DNA of 14,342 nucleotides from Verrucomicrobiota bacterium. Its GTDB lineage: Bacteria; Verrucomicrobiota; Verrucomicrobiia; Chthoniobacterales; UBA10450. The stretch lies in the NCBI GenBank assembly GCA_003219355.1, contig QHOQ01000056.1, positions 1-14,342 of the forward strand, given 5' to 3'. Positions within the stretch are counted from its first letter, which is position 1, and each line of letters starts with the position of its first letter. Of the stretch, positions 13,538 through 14,342 are shown piece after piece. The position numbers and the translations under genes are program-made. Under the pieces are notes generated by a model, which saw nothing but the letters and a program-made list of their open reading frames with translations, was not told where the DNA came from and ran no database searches.

Positions 13538-14342
13538 ATGCCGCCATCAACCGACCCGAGGCCATACGAATCGCCGCGAGGTCAACGTCCCGCGCTTACC
13601 CGACCGATAGGAGCGGAGCTGCGGGAGCATGATCCGTATTCGGCATTCCGATTCGGCGGCTTCAGCCTGTTCACAGCAGGGAACTTACTCTCGATCACCG
13701 GTCGCCAAATGCTCGCCGTCGCGGTAGAATGGGAGCTTTACGCGCGCACGCATTCCGCGACGGCCCTGGGCCTGGTCGAGTTGGTCATCGCAGTGCCAGT
13801 CGTGACTCTGTCGCTACCGGCCGGGCATTTGGCAGATCGATTCAGTCGAAAGCGCATTATCCTCGTCTCGCAGATCTTTAGCGCGCTCGCATCCGCGGCC
13901 TTGGCGCTGGTTTCTTGGAAACATCTTTCCATTCCTCCAGTCGCCGCGTTGCGGGAAGGTAATCGCGGGCTGGCGGCGATCGCGACGATTTTCGAGCGAC
14001 ATCACCCAGCGTTCCATTTCGATGATGCTTCAATTCCGCTGATTTATCTGCTTCTTTTTATCGGAGGGACGGCGCGCACATTCAGTTGGGCGGCGCGGAG
14101 CTCGTTTTTTCCGACGCTGGTTTCGCGCGATGCGTTTGCGAACGCCGTCACTTGGAATAACAGCGTTTTTCAAGTTGGATCGGTTGTCGGCCCGGCTATT
14201 AGCGGCTTGCTGGTTGCGCACATCGGGTTCCCTCTTGTCTACCTACTGGACGCTTTGTGTGCATCTTTGTTTTTCGTTCTGGTCCTGCCGATCCGTCGCA
14301 GTACTCAATCCCGAAATCAGATTGAAAAAAGTACCTGGAAAA
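13538..14342 (+). CDS. MFS_3/EntS-type transporter, N-terminal part (runs off the window)
   Basis: First 268 codons of a major facilitator superfamily permease, open to the window end. A 35-residue hydrophilic Pro/Arg-rich N terminus precedes TM1 (about 38-60, FRFGGFSLFTAGNLL). The signature loop GHLADRFSRKRIIL at 96-109 matches the MFS motif A (GxLaDrxGrk), with Ser for the usual Gly. FFPTLV at 190-195 and NAVTWNNSVFQVGSVVGPAISGLL at 202-225 match the fifth-helix region of the MFS_3 (enterobactin exporter EntS-like) family, so drug or siderophore export is plausible, but substrate cannot be assigned. An unusually long hydrophilic loop (about 128-166) lies between the predicted fourth helix region and the next TM segment. 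The ATG at 13538 is the only sensible start upstream of TM1. It is divergent from the Pur gene and has a stem-loop immediately upstream. The C-terminal half is outside the window. Confidence 0.85.
   Translation, partial: MPPSTDPRPYESPRGQRPALTRPIGAELREHDPYSAFRFGGFSLFTAGNLLSITGRQMLAVAVEWELYARTHSATALGLVELVIAVPVVTLSLPAGHLADRFSRKRIILVSQIFSALASAALALVSWKHLSIPPVAALREGNRGLAAIATIFERHHPAFHFDDASIPLIYLLLFIGGTARTFSWAARSSFFPTLVSRDAFANAVTWNNSVFQVGSVVGPAISGLLVAHIGFPLVYLLDALCASLFFVLVLPIRRSTQSRNQIEKSTWK

Overview
The window reads as an ordinary chromosomal stretch of a heterotrophic, moderately GC-rich bacterium. The best guess is a soil Verrucomicrobiota (Chthoniobacterales / Udaeobacter-like). This is inferred from a small Pur-alpha-like nucleic-acid-binding protein, degenerate palindromic intergenic elements, weak Shine-Dalgarno signals and the gene mix. 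It is not proven, and a protein search would settle it. I see no rRNA, tRNA, CRISPR array, transposase, phage gene or toxin-antitoxin pair.

Left arm (12-5855, plus strand): a class II CCA-adding/poly(A) polymerase-type tRNA nucleotidyltransferase, then a divergent GT5 glycogen-synthase-like enzyme starting 23 nt later. After a gap of about 0.3 kb come a PIG-V/COG5542-like membrane mannosyltransferase and a UDP-galactopyranose-mutase-like FAD oxidoreductase, separated by one base. The last three look like sugar-polymer or surface-glycan functions.

Middle (5911-13312, minus strand, convergent with the left arm): reading in the direction of transcription, a small Pur-domain protein, pyruvate phosphate dikinase (ppdK), threonine ammonia-lyase with a C-terminal ACT domain (ilvA), and single-chain glycine dehydrogenase (gcvP). 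Together they suggest routing of amino acids (threonine/serine to 2-oxo acids, glycine to C1 units) and pyruvate-to-PEP conversion. No gcvT or gcvH is present. The convergent junction holds a 57-bp imperfect palindrome whose right end contains the gcvP stop codon.

Right edge (13538-end, plus strand): the first 268 codons of an MFS_3/EntS-type exporter, cut by the window edge and divergent from the Pur gene. Two good stem-loops lie in the divergent spacer.

I did not find a convincing new multi-gene system. The points most worth a second look are a 35-residue Arg/Lys-rich N-terminal extension on PPDK that cannot be removed by choosing a later start, the glycogen-synthase-like enzyme with Arg at the usual Lys-15 site, the Gly-rich insertion in GcvP, and the palindromic intergenic elements.
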